From Thiomicrorhabdus xiamenensis (lineage in GTDB: Bacteria; Pseudomonadota; Gammaproteobacteria; Thiomicrospirales; Thiomicrospiraceae): a DNA stretch of 64,000 bases. The stretch's first letter is position 1. Each line of letters opens with the position of its first letter. Location of the stretch: the NCBI RefSeq assembly GCF_013282625.1, contig NZ_CP054020.1:992001-1056000 (forward strand), given 5' to 3'. Made by a program: the position numbers and the translations under genes. Below, in pieces: positions 45,920-56,086 of this stretch. The notes beneath the pieces were generated by a model that had not been told where the DNA came from, did no database searches, and was given only the letters and a program-made list of their open reading frames with translations.

Positions 45920-46567
45920 ATGACACAACAAACAGGTAGATTCATTACTTTAGAAGGCTCTGAAGGTGCCGGAAAGTCGACTAATTTGGCTTTTATCGCG
46001 GAGCAGCTGCGACAGGCCGGAAAAGAAGTGATTACCACGCGTGAACCGGGCGGGACAGAGATCGGCGAGAAGATTCGCGAGTTGCTTCTGGATCCGGAAA
46101 ATAAAGCGATGCATCAGGATACCGAACTTTTGCTGATGTTTGCCGCCCGTGCTCAGCATATTCAGGAAAAAATCAAACCGGCTCTCGCTCAAGGAACCTG
46201 GGTGATTTCTGACCGTTTTACCGATGCTTCATTCGCTTATCAGGGCGCGGCGCGAGCGATGGGCTTTGAGCGGGTAGCGGAAATCGAGCGCTGGGTTCAA
46301 CAGGGCTTTCAGCCGAATCTGACGTTTGTATTCGATTTGCCGATTGATATCGGTATGCAGCGTGTTGCCAGCCGCGGCGGCCAGATCGACCGATTCGAGC
46401 AGGAGCGCAAAGACTTTTTCGAGAGCGTCCGCCAGGCGTACCTGCGCCGTGCCGAAATGGCGCCTCAGCGCTATCAGGTTATCGATGCCAGTCAGAGTTT
46501 GCAGCAAGTTCAGCAACAGATTTCCGAGCAGCTGGTGCAAAGATTGCACATCGCTTTAAATGTTTAA
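45920..46567 (+). CDS. tmk: Thymidylate kinase
   Basis: A 215-aa kinase converting dTMP to dTDP. P-loop LEGSEGAGKST, the TREPGGTEIGEKIRELLL segment and SDRFTDASFAYQGAAR are present. It lies 7 bp after mltG and before holB, the usual order. Confidence 0.96.
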   Translation: MTQQTGRFITLEGSEGAGKSTNLAFIAEQLRQAGKEVITTREPGGTEIGEKIRELLLDPENKAMHQDTELLLMFAARAQHIQEKIKPALAQGTWVISDRFTDASFAYQGAARAMGFERVAEIERWVQQGFQPNLTFVFDLPIDIGMQRVASRGGQIDRFEQERKDFFESVRQAYLRRAEMAPQRYQVIDASQSLQQVQQQISEQLVQRLHIALNV

Positions 46568-46582
46568 GAGAGTCGCATCAAA

Positions 46583-47602
46583 TTGAGTTCACAAAACAGC
46601 GTTTACGACTTGGCATCATTACCGTGGATGTTACCGGTTTGGCAGCAATGGCAACAGTTACAGGGACGCCTCGGCCATGCTTACCTGTTGAGTATGCCGA
46701 ATGGAATCGGTGGTGAACAGCTGGTTTCTGCGATGGCGCAACAGGCCCTTTGTCAACATCCGACTGTGCAGGGTGCTTGTGGGCAGTGCGCGACGTGTCA
46801 GCTGTTTGCCTCCGGTCAGCACCCGGATTACTATCATTTACAGCGCCTTGAGGATAAAAAAGAAATTTCGGTTGATCAGGTTCGCCAGCTACTTGAAAAG
46901 CAGAGCGAAACCTCGCACCAGGGCGGTTATAAACTGATTTGGGTCGAAGGAGTCGAGGACCTGAATATTTCCGCTTTCAATGCTTTGCTGAAAACATTGG
47001 AAGAGCCTTCCGAGCAAACACTTTTTCTGTTGAGCTGTGCACAGGCATCGAAATTACCGGCTACGATTAAAAGCCGTTGCCAGAAACTCACCGTTAATCT
47101 GCCTGAACTGTCTGTTGCTATGGAATGGTTACAGCAACAGCGTCCACAACTGGATCAGGCTTTGTTGAAACGTGCTTTGCGTCTTAACTGGGGCGCGCCG
47201 CTGGATGCTTTACGCTGGATCGATGAAGGCCGAATTCAGGAATACAGTGAGTGGCAAGAAGGGCTTCGGCAGCTTAAGGAATTTAAAAAAACACCTTCCA
47301 AGGTGGCGACTCCATGGTTGAAATGGCCTGAACCGGAAAGGGTATTTGATTATTTTTATCATTGGGCGCTGATGCAGGTTCGCAGTCAAGCCTATAGTAC
47401 GGAGCATCCGGATACTGCTAAGATCAGTGCGCTTTTACAGTTTCAACAGCAGGTTATGCAGGCGAAAGCTTTCTGGATCGGAAACGCCAATAAGGAACTG
47501 ATTCTGGAAAATCTTTTGTCCGTTTGGCTGAAGTTGCAAACTCCCGCTGCCGAAGCTTGTGACCCCATGTTTAAACCGACGTTAAATAGAGGACTTCTGT
47601 AA
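46583..47602 (+). CDS. holB: DNA polymerase III subunit delta'
   Basis: A 339-aa clamp-loader subunit. GHAYLLSMPNGIGGEQLV replaces the P-loop, CGQCATCQLF forms part of the zinc site, and LNISAFNALLKTLEEPSEQTLFLL with LPATIKSRCQ are family signatures. The start is TTG 46583, because the preceding in-frame codons do not fit and no ATG lies near. It runs directly into tatD. Confidence 0.93.
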   Translation: MSSQNSVYDLASLPWMLPVWQQWQQLQGRLGHAYLLSMPNGIGGEQLVSAMAQQALCQHPTVQGACGQCATCQLFASGQHPDYYHLQRLEDKKEISVDQVRQLLEKQSETSHQGGYKLIWVEGVEDLNISAFNALLKTLEEPSEQTLFLLSCAQASKLPATIKSRCQKLTVNLPELSVAMEWLQQQRPQLDQALLKRALRLNWGAPLDALRWIDEGRIQEYSEWQEGLRQLKEFKKTPSKVATPWLKWPEPERVFDYFYHWALMQVRSQAYSTEHPDTAKISALLQFQQQVMQAKAFWIGNANKELILENLLSVWLKLQTPAAEACDPMFKPTLNRGLL

Positions 47603-48382
47603 ATGATCGTAGATTCGCATTGTCATTTAAATATTCTTCCAGATTCGGTTGGCACAACCGATGAGGTGATTCGTCAAGCCGAAGAATTAGAGGTTGGCAA
47701 GATGATGTGCATCGCGATTAATCCGGCTAAATGGCATGAAGTGCTTGAACTGGCGGATAAGTATGAGCAGGTGTATGCCGCGATCGGCATTCATCCGTGC
47801 GAAGATGAGGATGTTCAGGTAACGGATCAGATGCTGCTTGAGGCGGCTTCGCACCCGAAGGTACTGGCGATCGGTGAAATTGGTCTGGATTATTATCACT
47901 TTGATGCCGAACAACGCGATATGAGTTGGCAGCAGGAACGTTTTCGCCAGCAGATCCGTATTGCCAAGCAGCTGCAAAAACCGATAGTGATCCATACTCG
48001 CAATTCAACCGATGACTGTTTACGGATTCTGGAGGAAGAAGACGCTCAGGAAGTTGGCGGCATTATGCACTGTTTTGTTGAGGATATGGAAATTGCCCGC
48101 AGAGCGATGGCGATCGGCTTTTACATCTCTTTTTCCGGCATAGTGACTTTTAAAAATGCCAAAGAGTTGAAAGAGGTGGCCAAAGAAGTGCCTTTGGAAC
48201 GCATTCTGGTTGAAACCGATGCGCCTTATCTGGCTCCGGTTCCTTACCGGGGGAAAGTTAACCAGCCCGGTTATACGAAATACGTTGTGCAGGAAATTGC
48301 CGATTTAAGGGAGATGTCGTTTGAAGAGGTCGCCAAGGCAACGACGGCAAACTTCAATCGTCTCTTCAAAACAGATTTTTAA
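47603..48382 (+). CDS. TatD-family metal-dependent hydrolase
   Basis: A 259-aa TIM-barrel hydrolase (YcfH type). VDSHCHLN, GEIGLDYYH, VIHTRNS, MHCFVED and VETDAPYLAPVPYRGK provide the metal ligands. The ATG starts on the base after the holB stop codon ends, so translation is coupled. Homologues act as 3'-5' DNA nucleases or deoxyribonucleases. It ends the rpmF-to-tatD housekeeping run. Confidence 0.93.
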   Translation: MIVDSHCHLNILPDSVGTTDEVIRQAEELEVGKMMCIAINPAKWHEVLELADKYEQVYAAIGIHPCEDEDVQVTDQMLLEAASHPKVLAIGEIGLDYYHFDAEQRDMSWQQERFRQQIRIAKQLQKPIVIHTRNSTDDCLRILEEEDAQEVGGIMHCFVEDMEIARRAMAIGFYISFSGIVTFKNAKELKEVAKEVPLERILVETDAPYLAPVPYRGKVNQPGYTKYVVQEIADLREMSFEEVAKATTANFNRLFKTDF

Positions 48383-48454
48383 TCTGTTCTAGAGAATCTG
48401 CGCTTAATCGAATTGTCTAGAAGGCCCATTTGTAAAATGGGTAGCAATCGATTT

Positions 48455-48733
48455 TTATTCCTGCGCCATTTTGTTGGCGTAGGCTTGTTTCTGCGTTTCC
48501 AGTGAATCTATACGCAATGCTTCCATCGCTATATGCGGGTTGACGTCAAAACAGAAGGCGATCAGTTCAGGCCACTCTTCGTTGATTTTTTGCAGGTGCG
48601 AGGACTTCATGGTGCTGCTACCGTTCAGGAAACGATAGAGTGCGCTTTGAGTGACTCCGGCCACTTCGGCAACGCGTTTTTTTGTGATTCCTTTCCATTC
48701 AATATAGAATTTCACTCTCTCATGAAGTTTCAT
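48455..48733 (-). CDS. Small HTH protein 1 (XRE-like), paralogue cluster
   Basis: A 92-aa protein whose first 65 residues (LHERVKFYIEWKGITKKRVAEVAGVTQSALYRFLNGSSTMKSSHLQKI) are a lambda-repressor-like HTH. It is clearly paralogous to the genes at 49694-49939 and, more distantly, 49059-49301. The C-terminal region (WPELIAFCFDVNP) is shared with both. AAGGAG precedes the ATG. Likely a DNA-binding regulator; target unknown. Confidence 0.8.
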   Translation of the reverse strand: MKLHERVKFYIEWKGITKKRVAEVAGVTQSALYRFLNGSSTMKSSHLQKINEEWPELIAFCFDVNPHIAMEALRIDSLETQKQAYANKMAQE

Positions 48734-49058
48734 TCAATACTCCTTACACCTTAAAAGCTTTTTATTGTGAGTCGATTGTAATCCTTAAGTAATGTAGTGT
48801 TTTCTGTATCGTATATCTTGTTTTTTTGGATAGTTAACTACACACTAAGTTTCACAAAATTAATCTAATTCGTTTATCCGGTTGCATTATAGCGGAAAAG
48901 ACGCTGTATCTCAGTGTTTCAAAGAGAATTTTTATAAGAAATTCAACGATCTATATTTTATTTGCGGGTTTGATTTCAATAATGCGAAAAAAATCCGTGT
49001 AATCTGGCGCTAAATTATCCGTTTGTTATAAGTGATTGCTAGTAAAAGAGAAATCCGC
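48734..49058. other. Spacer between small HTH genes
   Basis: AT-rich, with no coding frame and no recognisable repeat. It probably carries the promoter of the 48455-48733 gene. Confidence 0.4.
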
Positions 49059-49301
49059 TCACGAGGCGTGGAGCGGGATTCGCTGGTTTTCCGTACATAG
49101 GCTGATATCGATATCGAATCCGTAAGCGATCATTTCCGGCCAGAAGCGGTTCAACTGTTCCATCTGGCTTGAATCGATCGCATCCAAGCCTTGCAAAAAC
49201 TTTTCAAAGTCAACCAGTGAAATGGATGCTTCAGACGCAACCTGTTGTGCAGAAATTTGTTTGATTTGTAAGTATTTACGCATTCTTTTATAAAGTACCA
49301 T
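49059..49301 (-). CDS. Small HTH protein 2 (XRE-like), paralogue cluster
   Basis: An 80-aa protein, the most divergent of the three. YKRMRKYLQIKQISAQQVASEASISLVDFEKFLQ aligns with the HTH of the other two, and FWPEMIAYGFDID with their C-terminal block. ATG 49301 is preferred because AAGGG lies upstream; an ATG at 49340 has no ribosome site. Likely a regulator; target unknown. Confidence 0.7.
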   Translation of the reverse strand: MVLYKRMRKYLQIKQISAQQVASEASISLVDFEKFLQGLDAIDSSQMEQLNRFWPEMIAYGFDIDISLCTENQRIPLHAS

Positions 49302-49340
49302 TGTATTTCTTTCCCTTAATGTGTTTCCAATCAGTTGCAT

Positions 49341-49693
49341 AAAATACAGTAAGTAGTTCTGCTTAATAAGTCAAAGAAAATTGTAATGTACTGAATGAAT
49401 AAGTATAGAGATAAGTATGGGGAAAGTCGTAAGATTTTTGTCTCTGTTTGTCGGATTTACGACCGCATCTTATAACGATTTCAGACAGAGAATTATCTTG
49501 GCTTTAATCATGTAGTTAATGCTTGTAATGAGCTTTAAATAATCTAAAGTGACGCTATAGGTAAAAACAATGAGTGAATTTTTTTCACTCTTTTTTTGTA
49601 TAGGGCTCTGCGATATCTTGAAATTGTAAAAAAGTGTACAGAGTGGAACCGCAAGAGTTCTGCCGTCTTTTGGGAATAAATAGGAGAGCAGAT
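49341..49693. other. Spacer between divergent small HTH genes
   Basis: About 350 bp without a gene, AT-rich, containing the promoters for the two divergent HTH genes. No operator palindrome stands out. Confidence 0.4.
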
Positions 49694-49939
49694 ATGAGCT
49701 TTAATCAAAGAGTTAAAAGTTATATTGAAGCCAAAGGGATCATTAAGCATCGCGTAGCAGAGGTTGCGGAAATTACGCCAAGCGCTTTTTTCCGTTTTCT
49801 TAACGGAACGAGCACAATGAAGTCTTCCAATATCGAAAAGCTGCAGGAAGTGTGGCCGGAAATGATTGCTTACGGATTTAATATCGATCCGGCTGTAGCG
49901 CAAAGTGCGAGCAGCTTAAATAAAGAACCAGCTTCTTAA
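49694..49939 (+). CDS. Small HTH protein 3 (XRE-like), paralogue cluster
   Basis: An 81-aa protein closely related to the 48455-48733 product: QRVKSYIEAKGIIKHRVAEVAEITPSAFFRFLNGTSTMKSS in an identical layout, then VWPEMIAYGFNIDP. TAGGAGAG precedes ATG 49694. It is on the opposite strand to its paralogues and followed by a terminator. Confidence 0.8.
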   Translation: MSFNQRVKSYIEAKGIIKHRVAEVAEITPSAFFRFLNGTSTMKSSNIEKLQEVWPEMIAYGFNIDPAVAQSASSLNKEPAS

Positions 49940-49960
49940 AAACTGATACTGTGTTTTCGT

Positions 49961-50017
49961 CAGCAGCCACTTCGCCCCTTGATGACGGACTATCGAGGTT
50001 AGGCTGCTGGCTTTTTT
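49961..50017 (+). terminator. Terminator after the third HTH gene
   Basis: CAGCAGCC and GGCTGCTG pair across a long loop and are followed by GCTTTTTTG. Confidence 0.6.
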
Positions 50018-50226
50018 GTTACTCAATTCTTCTTGTCCTTTCGGCGCAAAAACATGCCCATTTCAGCCTGCTTTAGCTGGGCTTAATTCCCGTTTTTAAT
50101 TGCTGAATTAAAAAATTCTATCTCGTTTTCTCTAGGATTTTTTACTCCTAAGTTGTCTAATTATGACGAGTTCATCATTTGCTAATAGTCTAATTAACTT
50201 TTTGGCAGGCAATTAAAGGAGTCTTT

Positions 50227-50958
50227 ATGCTTTCTGTATTGAAGAATCTATGGTTCCGCGACCCCAAAGAATCCCCTGTATATATCAATGATATTGCGAT
50301 CCGGATTCGTGCCGGTATTCTTCTATTCGTTCCGATCTATATGAGTTTTACTCTGTATGACGCTGTTTTCGTTTCGCATTGGGTTGTCGATGGCAATACC
50401 GCAGTAGATAGCGGAGATATGGATTGGGATTACAACATTATCTATTCCGTCGAGGCGATTAAGAAAAGCTACGACTACACCGTACAGACCTGGGTTCTTT
50501 TCTACGCCTTATTTGAAATGCTTGCAGGGATGTTTGTCTGGAGCGCGCGGTTATCACCGGCGATTCTATTGGCGACACTCTTAGCTAAAAATACCAAGCC
50601 GGTCTGGAAGCCGATTGTTCCGAAACGTTTTGCCTGGGGCATCGGCGCGACGTTTATTTCCATCTGTCTGGTCTTTTTTAACCCGGACGTATTTGCCAAT
50701 TGGGTCAATACTCTTGCCGGATCTACACTGTTGCCGACCACAGTCAATTACATGTCTCCATGGATCCCTTTGACTTTGGTTTGGATCTGTCTGGGCTTTA
50801 TGTGGATGGAAACGGTTCTCGGTTTTTGTGTCGGCTGTAAGGTGTATTCCTTATTGGTTAAACTCGGTGTCTTTAAAGAAGAATGTGAAGCGTGTAACAA
50901 TATCGATTGGGATGAGATCGCACGCAAGAATCAGGAGCGTTTAGCGGCGCAGAAATGA
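50227..50958 (+). CDS. DUF4395-like membrane protein
   Basis: A 243-aa inner-membrane protein with about four hydrophobic segments (near residues 27-45, 85-115, 138-160 and 185-205). WMETVLGFCVGCKVYSLL near the end resembles the Cys-x2-Cys segment of DUF4395 proteins, and another Cys pair (ECEACN) follows. AAAGGAG precedes the ATG. The Cys pairs could bind metal or act in thiol chemistry, but no function is established. Confidence 0.6.
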   Translation: MLSVLKNLWFRDPKESPVYINDIAIRIRAGILLFVPIYMSFTLYDAVFVSHWVVDGNTAVDSGDMDWDYNIIYSVEAIKKSYDYTVQTWVLFYALFEMLAGMFVWSARLSPAILLATLLAKNTKPVWKPIVPKRFAWGIGATFISICLVFFNPDVFANWVNTLAGSTLLPTTVNYMSPWIPLTLVWICLGFMWMETVLGFCVGCKVYSLLVKLGVFKEECEACNNIDWDEIARKNQERLAAQK

Positions 50959-50993
50959 GTTCGTACTTGAGTCGGAATCCGACACTTTGACAC

Positions 50994-51024
50994 AAAAAAG
51001 CCGGTTGTAAAACCGGCTTTTTTT
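50994..51024. terminator. Bidirectional terminator
   Basis: AAAAAAGCCGGTT and AACCGGCTTTTTTT with a four-base loop, between the DUF4395-like gene and the convergent diguanylate cyclase gene. Confidence 0.9.
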
Positions 51025-51040
51025 ATGCTTCCGATTTGCT

Positions 51041-52441
51041 TCAGTGGCTACTGAAGCTGACTTTGTTTCGACCGCTTTCTTTCGCATCGTAGAGCGCACG
51101 GTCGGCGCGGGCAAACCAATCTTCGGCCTTTTCGTCGATTCGGATTTCTGCCACACCGAGACTGATTGTTAGAGGGTATTGCCCGGCGAATTCGGTGGTA
51201 TTTATATGCTGGCGTACCTTTTCGGCAACTCTTACGCCCAAGTCCAATCCGGTTTTAGGCAGTAGGATCGCGAATTCTTCTCCACCCCAGCGACAGATAC
51301 TGTCTGAGCCGCGTAATATTTTACTTAGCTCGCTGTACAGTTGTTTTAGAATTTCATCTCCGAAATTATGTCCGAAGCTGTCGTTGATTTTCTTGAAGAA
51401 GTCGATATCGCAGATGATCAGACTGAATGGTTCGCGATAGCGCTGGAATTCATGAACCGACTTCTGAATGAACTGATCGAATACTCGACGATTGAGAGCG
51501 CCGGTAAGCTGGTCGTGATTGGCATGCAGTTTAAGCAACTGCTGCGAAGTGATATCTTCGCAAAGCGCCATATAACCGATTTTTTCGAACTTTGAGTTAA
51601 ACTCTTCGCGAATGGTGACATTCATCCAGAATTGCGCTCCGCTACGGCGTCGGCCGTGCAGTTCGCCGCTCCAGGATTTGTTTTTAAGAATATTATTTAA
51701 ACTGAAGTGATCCAGTTCTTCATTCAGAATATCAAGCTGGTCCAGTGTTTTACCAATCAGAGCCATTTGCCGGTAACCGGTAATTTCCATGAATGCACTA
51801 TTGGCTTTAATGATTTTACCGTTAACGTCCAGAGATAAAATCGGCACTTTTTCGTCAATAAGTTGTTTGTTGAACTCCAGCTGGCGATTTTTATATTTCA
51901 GTTTTAATTGGTCGCTGAAAATTGTGTGTTTGATATAAAACAGAAATACGCCCTCGATCAATAAGCCGATTGCGCTGTTGATCGCCTGGGTATAGTGCAG
52001 ATTGGTTTGAGTGAGTTGCAGATAATTGATCAGCGCGATAAGTATTAATGGGGCGAACAGGGCGACTGACCAGAAGGAGAGCTCTTTGGGCGAGTTTAGA
52101 AATACCAGTACGATCGGGATCAGCATGATCCACAGAAATCCCAGATGATGTGCATCCAGATAAAACAGTGTTGTCAGGTAGGGGATATAGATCGCTGCCA
52201 AGGCGACGTCTTTGGAGATATTTTTCGTTTCGGTATTGCTGGACAGCGAAAACGCGAAACCGACGATCCCTAGGCTGATTAAATTGATTACGGTGAAAAC
52301 ATAGTTCTGATTGACGAACGAGATCACCGCCAGAAGCAGGAGAGAAGGGGCTGCAACCAGTAAAATAAAACGCAGTAGAATCCGGTTGATCTGTTCCTGA
52401 TAAAGACTATGCTCTTTCGTCCAGCTGAGTATTTTTGGCAT
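51041..52441 (-). CDS. Membrane PAS-GGDEF diguanylate cyclase
   Basis: A 466-aa protein. About five to six N-terminal transmembrane helices (residues 15-180) make a 7TM-like sensor, followed by PAS/PAC (about 190-310) and GGDEF (about 310-465). CRWGGEEFAILLP is an active GGEEF site, with RGSD as the RxxD inhibitory site five residues upstream. ATG 52441 gives the N-terminus MPKILSW; an in-frame ATG at 52486 adds 15 residues without a ribosome site. Confidence 0.9.
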   Translation of the reverse strand: MPKILSWTKEHSLYQEQINRILLRFILLVAAPSLLLLAVISFVNQNYVFTVINLISLGIVGFAFSLSSNTETKNISKDVALAAIYIPYLTTLFYLDAHHLGFLWIMLIPIVLVFLNSPKELSFWSVALFAPLILIALINYLQLTQTNLHYTQAINSAIGLLIEGVFLFYIKHTIFSDQLKLKYKNRQLEFNKQLIDEKVPILSLDVNGKIIKANSAFMEITGYRQMALIGKTLDQLDILNEELDHFSLNNILKNKSWSGELHGRRRSGAQFWMNVTIREEFNSKFEKIGYMALCEDITSQQLLKLHANHDQLTGALNRRVFDQFIQKSVHEFQRYREPFSLIICDIDFFKKINDSFGHNFGDEILKQLYSELSKILRGSDSICRWGGEEFAILLPKTGLDLGVRVAEKVRQHINTTEFAGQYPLTISLGVAEIRIDEKAEDWFARADRALYDAKESGRNKVSFSSH

Positions 52442-52594
52442 ATAGTTTTTTCTTAAACACTGATTAAAAATGTACCCGTTTACCATTGTAACGGCTACCC
52501 GGCTTTTTGTCGGTAAAATTAAAACCTGCCGTTAACGCTGTAAATACCGAAAGGTCTTACCGTTGACAGTATCTGCGTGAGTGTCTCAATTCCA

Positions 52595-55594
52595 TCAACC
52601 TTGCTGATCGATCAGTTGGTTCAGAATTTCAACCACATTATCGCTTAACAGATCCATCTGCTCGATCGACTTGTCCATCGTCTCATAGTCGTCAATCGAG
52701 AAGGCGTCCATAATTCGTTTGATCATCTGGTGCATTTGCATATGCTCATCGGTCAGTTTGGCGATCAGCGGATCCTGCTGCAGCTGACGACCATTGCCCT
52801 GATAGAGCCATTGCCCAAGAGCGCAGGCGGTGTGGTCGATTGCTTTGTCGTAGCTTACGCCGATATCGGAGCCATCGATATAACTGCGAATCTGTTTTTT
52901 CCACTTTTTATGAGCATCAATCATGGCTTTAAACTGTTGCGCCTGAGCCGACTGTTCGATAATTCGCGCGCGTTTTTCCTGAGCAAATTCAGACATCTGT
53001 GGATTAGGGTGGCAGTTGAAGGCTTGCAGTTTTGCATTCAGTTCTTCAGGCTTCAGCGGTTTATGCAGCAGATCATTCATACCTGCCTGATTAACCTGAT
53101 CAATAAAGTCGTCGCCGTGACCGGTGTAGGCGATAATCGGTTTGTCATATCCGCTGTTGCGCAACTGTCTGCTTGCTTCCAAACCATCCATCAGCGGCAT
53201 TTCGATATCCATCAGAATGATATCCGGGTTATAGCGCTTACATTGTGTCTGTGCTTCTCGGCCATTGGTCGCTGTTTTAGTAAGGTAGCCGGTTTTTTTC
53301 AAAATCATGGTGGCGACTTTAAGGTTTGAGATGTTGTCATCAACTACTAGAATCAATGGCGCATTATTTTTCTCTTTCTCGGTCTGTTTGAAGTCTGATT
53401 CGCAATCGCCTAGCTCGAAGCTTCCGACCAAATCATCCATGTTTCTGGCGACTTCTCCCAGGTAATCCGCCAACGACGAATTTTCCATTACCAGAGTGGC
53501 GTTGTTTTTCGCCGATTTGTCCAACTCGATAACCGACTGATTGACCAGATTGATCTGTTGCGATTGATCTTGGGTGTTCTGCGAGATCTGGGCGATGTTT
53601 TCGCTCATTTCCTGAACCTGTCCGATAATTTCGTTCAGCGAGTCTCCAGTCACTTGTACTTTCTGAGTTCCCTGTTCGATTTTTTCCGAAGTGCGGTCAA
53701 TCAGTCCTTTGATATCGCGTGCGGCATCGGCGGATTTTTGTGCCAGTGATCGGACTTCACCGGCTACGACGGCAAAACCGCGACCGTGTTCGCCGGCACG
53801 TGCCGCTTCTACGGCTGCGTTCAGAGCCAACAGGTTAGTCTGGAACGCGATGCTGTCGATCAAGGCGACGATGCTGGTTATCTCATGGCTGACCTGGCTG
53901 ATTTCATGCATCGCTTCAATCGCTTCCTGCATGCTTTGATTACCGGATTTAACGCCATTTTGGGTTTGTTGCGCCAGTTGGTTGGAGCTTTGCGCCTGTT
54001 TTGCGGTCTGGTTGACCTTGTCGGTCAGTTGACGCATCGCAGAAGCGGTTTTCTGTAATTCCATTGCCTGAGATTTGATTGAGCCAGACAGCTCTTCGTT
54101 ACTGATGGCCACATGATGGGCTGAATCATTGACTTCTTCGGCCTGAGTATTGACGCTGCAGAAGGATTCGCGTAGCGAATTAATACCATTTACCAGGTTT
54201 TTGATTGTCCAGCCGTATTGCCCATGATGTTCGCTCTGTGGCTGCATAGTCAGGTCTTTATGCGAAAGACCTCCGATCAGTGCGGAGATATCGCGCAGAG
54301 TATGCTGCAGATCTTCCATCAGTTCGTTGATTTCATCGCTAAGTTCTTTGTAAAAACCGCTCAAACGGTTTGTGTCGACACGAGAGTGAAGGCGGCCCTG
54401 CTTGGCGTCGGTAACCAGCTTTTTGATACTGTTTTGGACATAAATTTCCTGAAAAATATCCTGCCATTCGATTACGACGCCCAAAGGTGATTGTGATTTC
54501 TTATCCACAATAGGCGTAATTTGCAGTTGCAGCTGAGCACCGAAAAATTCGAATTTAAACTGTTCGGCCTGTTTTAACGAGTAGATGGCTTCAAGAATGT
54601 GCGGGTTTTTATCGAACAGACAGCCGATCGGTTTTCCGTGCAGTTTACTGAGATTGAAGTCCTGAACCTCTTTGCGGATTTCCGGTTCCAGAGTGCTCAG
54701 ATACTCCTTGAGCGAGTCATTGAAATAGATAATGGTGCCGGTCTGATCGGCCAGCATAATATTGGCGTTCAGGTTATCCAATCCGGCCTCAAGGCGGGAT
54801 GAGCGGCGCGCCGTCGTCAGTACCTCATTTTCCTGCGCGCCGAGACGGGTTTGCAGCGTTTTGATGCGGCGGTTGATGGTACCGGCACTGTTCTCACCGT
54901 GTGTATTAACGTACCCGGTAAGATGACCAGACGCGATGCGGTCGATGGCTTTGATGCCGTCTTCGATGCGCGACAGGAAATAAACGACATGGATGGTTGA
55001 CAGTATGGTTAGGAAAATGACCAGTGAGTTCAGCCAGCCTGGTCGGTATCCGTAAAGCGAGGCGTAGACTTCGATCACAATCGCCAGAAGGGTAGCCGGA
55101 ATAAGGGTGATCAGAGGTGGCCAGTGGGCGAAAATATTCAGACGCTTCCAGATTCCGTCCACTTCACCGTGATAAAGTTTGATTTTGCCGTCGGCAATGG
55201 CCTGATAGGCCGCTTCCGCCTGTTGGATCTGTTCGCGACTGGCGGGAGTTCTGAAGCTTAGGTAACCGGTGATTTCCCCATCGTTAATAATCGGAGTTGC
55301 ATTGGCTTCAACCCAGTAATGGTCGCCGTTCTTGCGGCGGTTTTTAACGATCTGGCGCCAGGGACGACGTTTTTGCAGAGTTTTCCAGAAATCAGCAAAC
55401 ACCTGCGGCGGTACGTCCGGGTGACGGACGATATTATGCGGTTGCCCCATCAGCTCTTCATAGTTATAACCGCTGGCTTCGATAAAGGTCTCGTTTGCAT
55501 AGACAATGTTACCTTGCAGATCAGTCTCGGAAACCAGTATGTCTCCTTCTTTAATGACATATTCTTTTTGAGTGACTGGCTGATTGTTACGCAT
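52595..55594 (-). CDS. Aer-like chemoreceptor with internal receiver and CZB domain
   Basis: A 999-aa signalling protein with an unusual domain order. An Aer-type PAS (residues 1-115: [17 protein letters not shown] and [11 protein letters not shown]) is followed by two membrane helices (about 160-210), HAMP, a second PAS (about 275-400), the MCP helical hairpin with tip [20 protein letters not shown] (near 590), a full receiver domain (about 750-865; LILVVDD, phospho-acceptor Asp in LMDIEMP, Lys in HKPL) and a C-terminal CZB-type zinc-binding domain ([11 protein letters not shown] then EHMQMH). ATG 55594 matches the Aer start; ATG 55645 adds 17 residues with no ribosome site. It probably couples redox or zinc-thiol sensing to chemotaxis, with phosphorylation input. 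Confidence 0.9.
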   Translation of the reverse strand: MRNNQPVTQKEYVIKEGDILVSETDLQGNIVYANETFIEASGYNYEELMGQPHNIVRHPDVPPQVFADFWKTLQKRRPWRQIVKNRRKNGDHYWVEANATPIINDGEITGYLSFRTPASREQIQQAEAAYQAIADGKIKLYHGEVDGIWKRLNIFAHWPPLITLIPATLLAIVIEVYASLYGYRPGWLNSLVIFLTILSTIHVVYFLSRIEDGIKAIDRIASGHLTGYVNTHGENSAGTINRRIKTLQTRLGAQENEVLTTARRSSRLEAGLDNLNANIMLADQTGTIIYFNDSLKEYLSTLEPEIRKEVQDFNLSKLHGKPIGCLFDKNPHILEAIYSLKQAEQFKFEFFGAQLQLQITPIVDKKSQSPLGVVIEWQDIFQEIYVQNSIKKLVTDAKQGRLHSRVDTNRLSGFYKELSDEINELMEDLQHTLRDISALIGGLSHKDLTMQPQSEHHGQYGWTIKNLVNGINSLRESFCSVNTQAEEVNDSAHHVAISNEELSGSIKSQAMELQKTASAMRQLTDKVNQTAKQAQSSNQLAQQTQNGVKSGNQSMQEAIEAMHEISQVSHEITSIVALIDSIAFQTNLLALNAAVEAARAGEHGRGFAVVAGEVRSLAQKSADAARDIKGLIDRTSEKIEQGTQKVQVTGDSLNEIIGQVQEMSENIAQISQNTQDQSQQINLVNQSVIELDKSAKNNATLVMENSSLADYLGEVARNMDDLVGSFELGDCESDFKQTEKEKNNAPLILVVDDNISNLKVATMILKKTGYLTKTATNGREAQTQCKRYNPDIILMDIEMPLMDGLEASRQLRNSGYDKPIIAYTGHGDDFIDQVNQAGMNDLLHKPLKPEELNAKLQAFNCHPNPQMSEFAQEKRARIIEQSAQAQQFKAMIDAHKKWKKQIRSYIDGSDIGVSYDKAIDHTACALGQWLYQGNGRQLQQDPLIAKLTDEHMQMHQMIKRIMDAFSIDDYETMDKSIEQMDLLSDNVVEILNQLIDQQG

Positions 55595-56086
55595 GTCCAA
55601 AAACCTTTTAATTAATAATTGTTTGCCGCCTGCGGCATTACTCATGTTGTTTAACGTCTCTACAGACGATTTCTAAAGGGGGCTTTGCAGATTACAGCCC
55701 ATTAAACCGCATAATCCCTTTTTGAATAAAAGGTTTTTAGGCAAATTTTTAAGCAAACTTAATGCAGGTTAATCTTTTTAGATATCTGCCGTCTGTCAAA
55801 CGCTGCCGGGATTGCTCAAAGCCTCTTAATACCGGCGTCGGCTAAGGGGGGGCTGGATCCGTAGAAGCGCTTAGGTTTAATCTTCGGAATCGGGAGGTCA
55901 TCCGACGATCTTGAAGAGATGGCGGTGAATGAGGGGGCTTTGCGTCTACAAATCTTGCGAATTTTGTACGCTTTTTCTTTAACCTTTCAACCGGTAAGGT
56001 TATAGTTGTAACTTATTGTATTGTCAAAACTTCCCGTGCAAGCGTTGTATTACTTTTGATGAATAAAGTCTGGGATCGGAAAAAGT
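55595..56086. other. Spacer between chemoreceptor and lipoprotein genes
   Basis: About 490 bp with no supported gene. It must hold the divergent promoters of the chemoreceptor gene and the substrate-binding lipoprotein gene. No riboswitch or operator is recognised. Confidence 0.4.
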
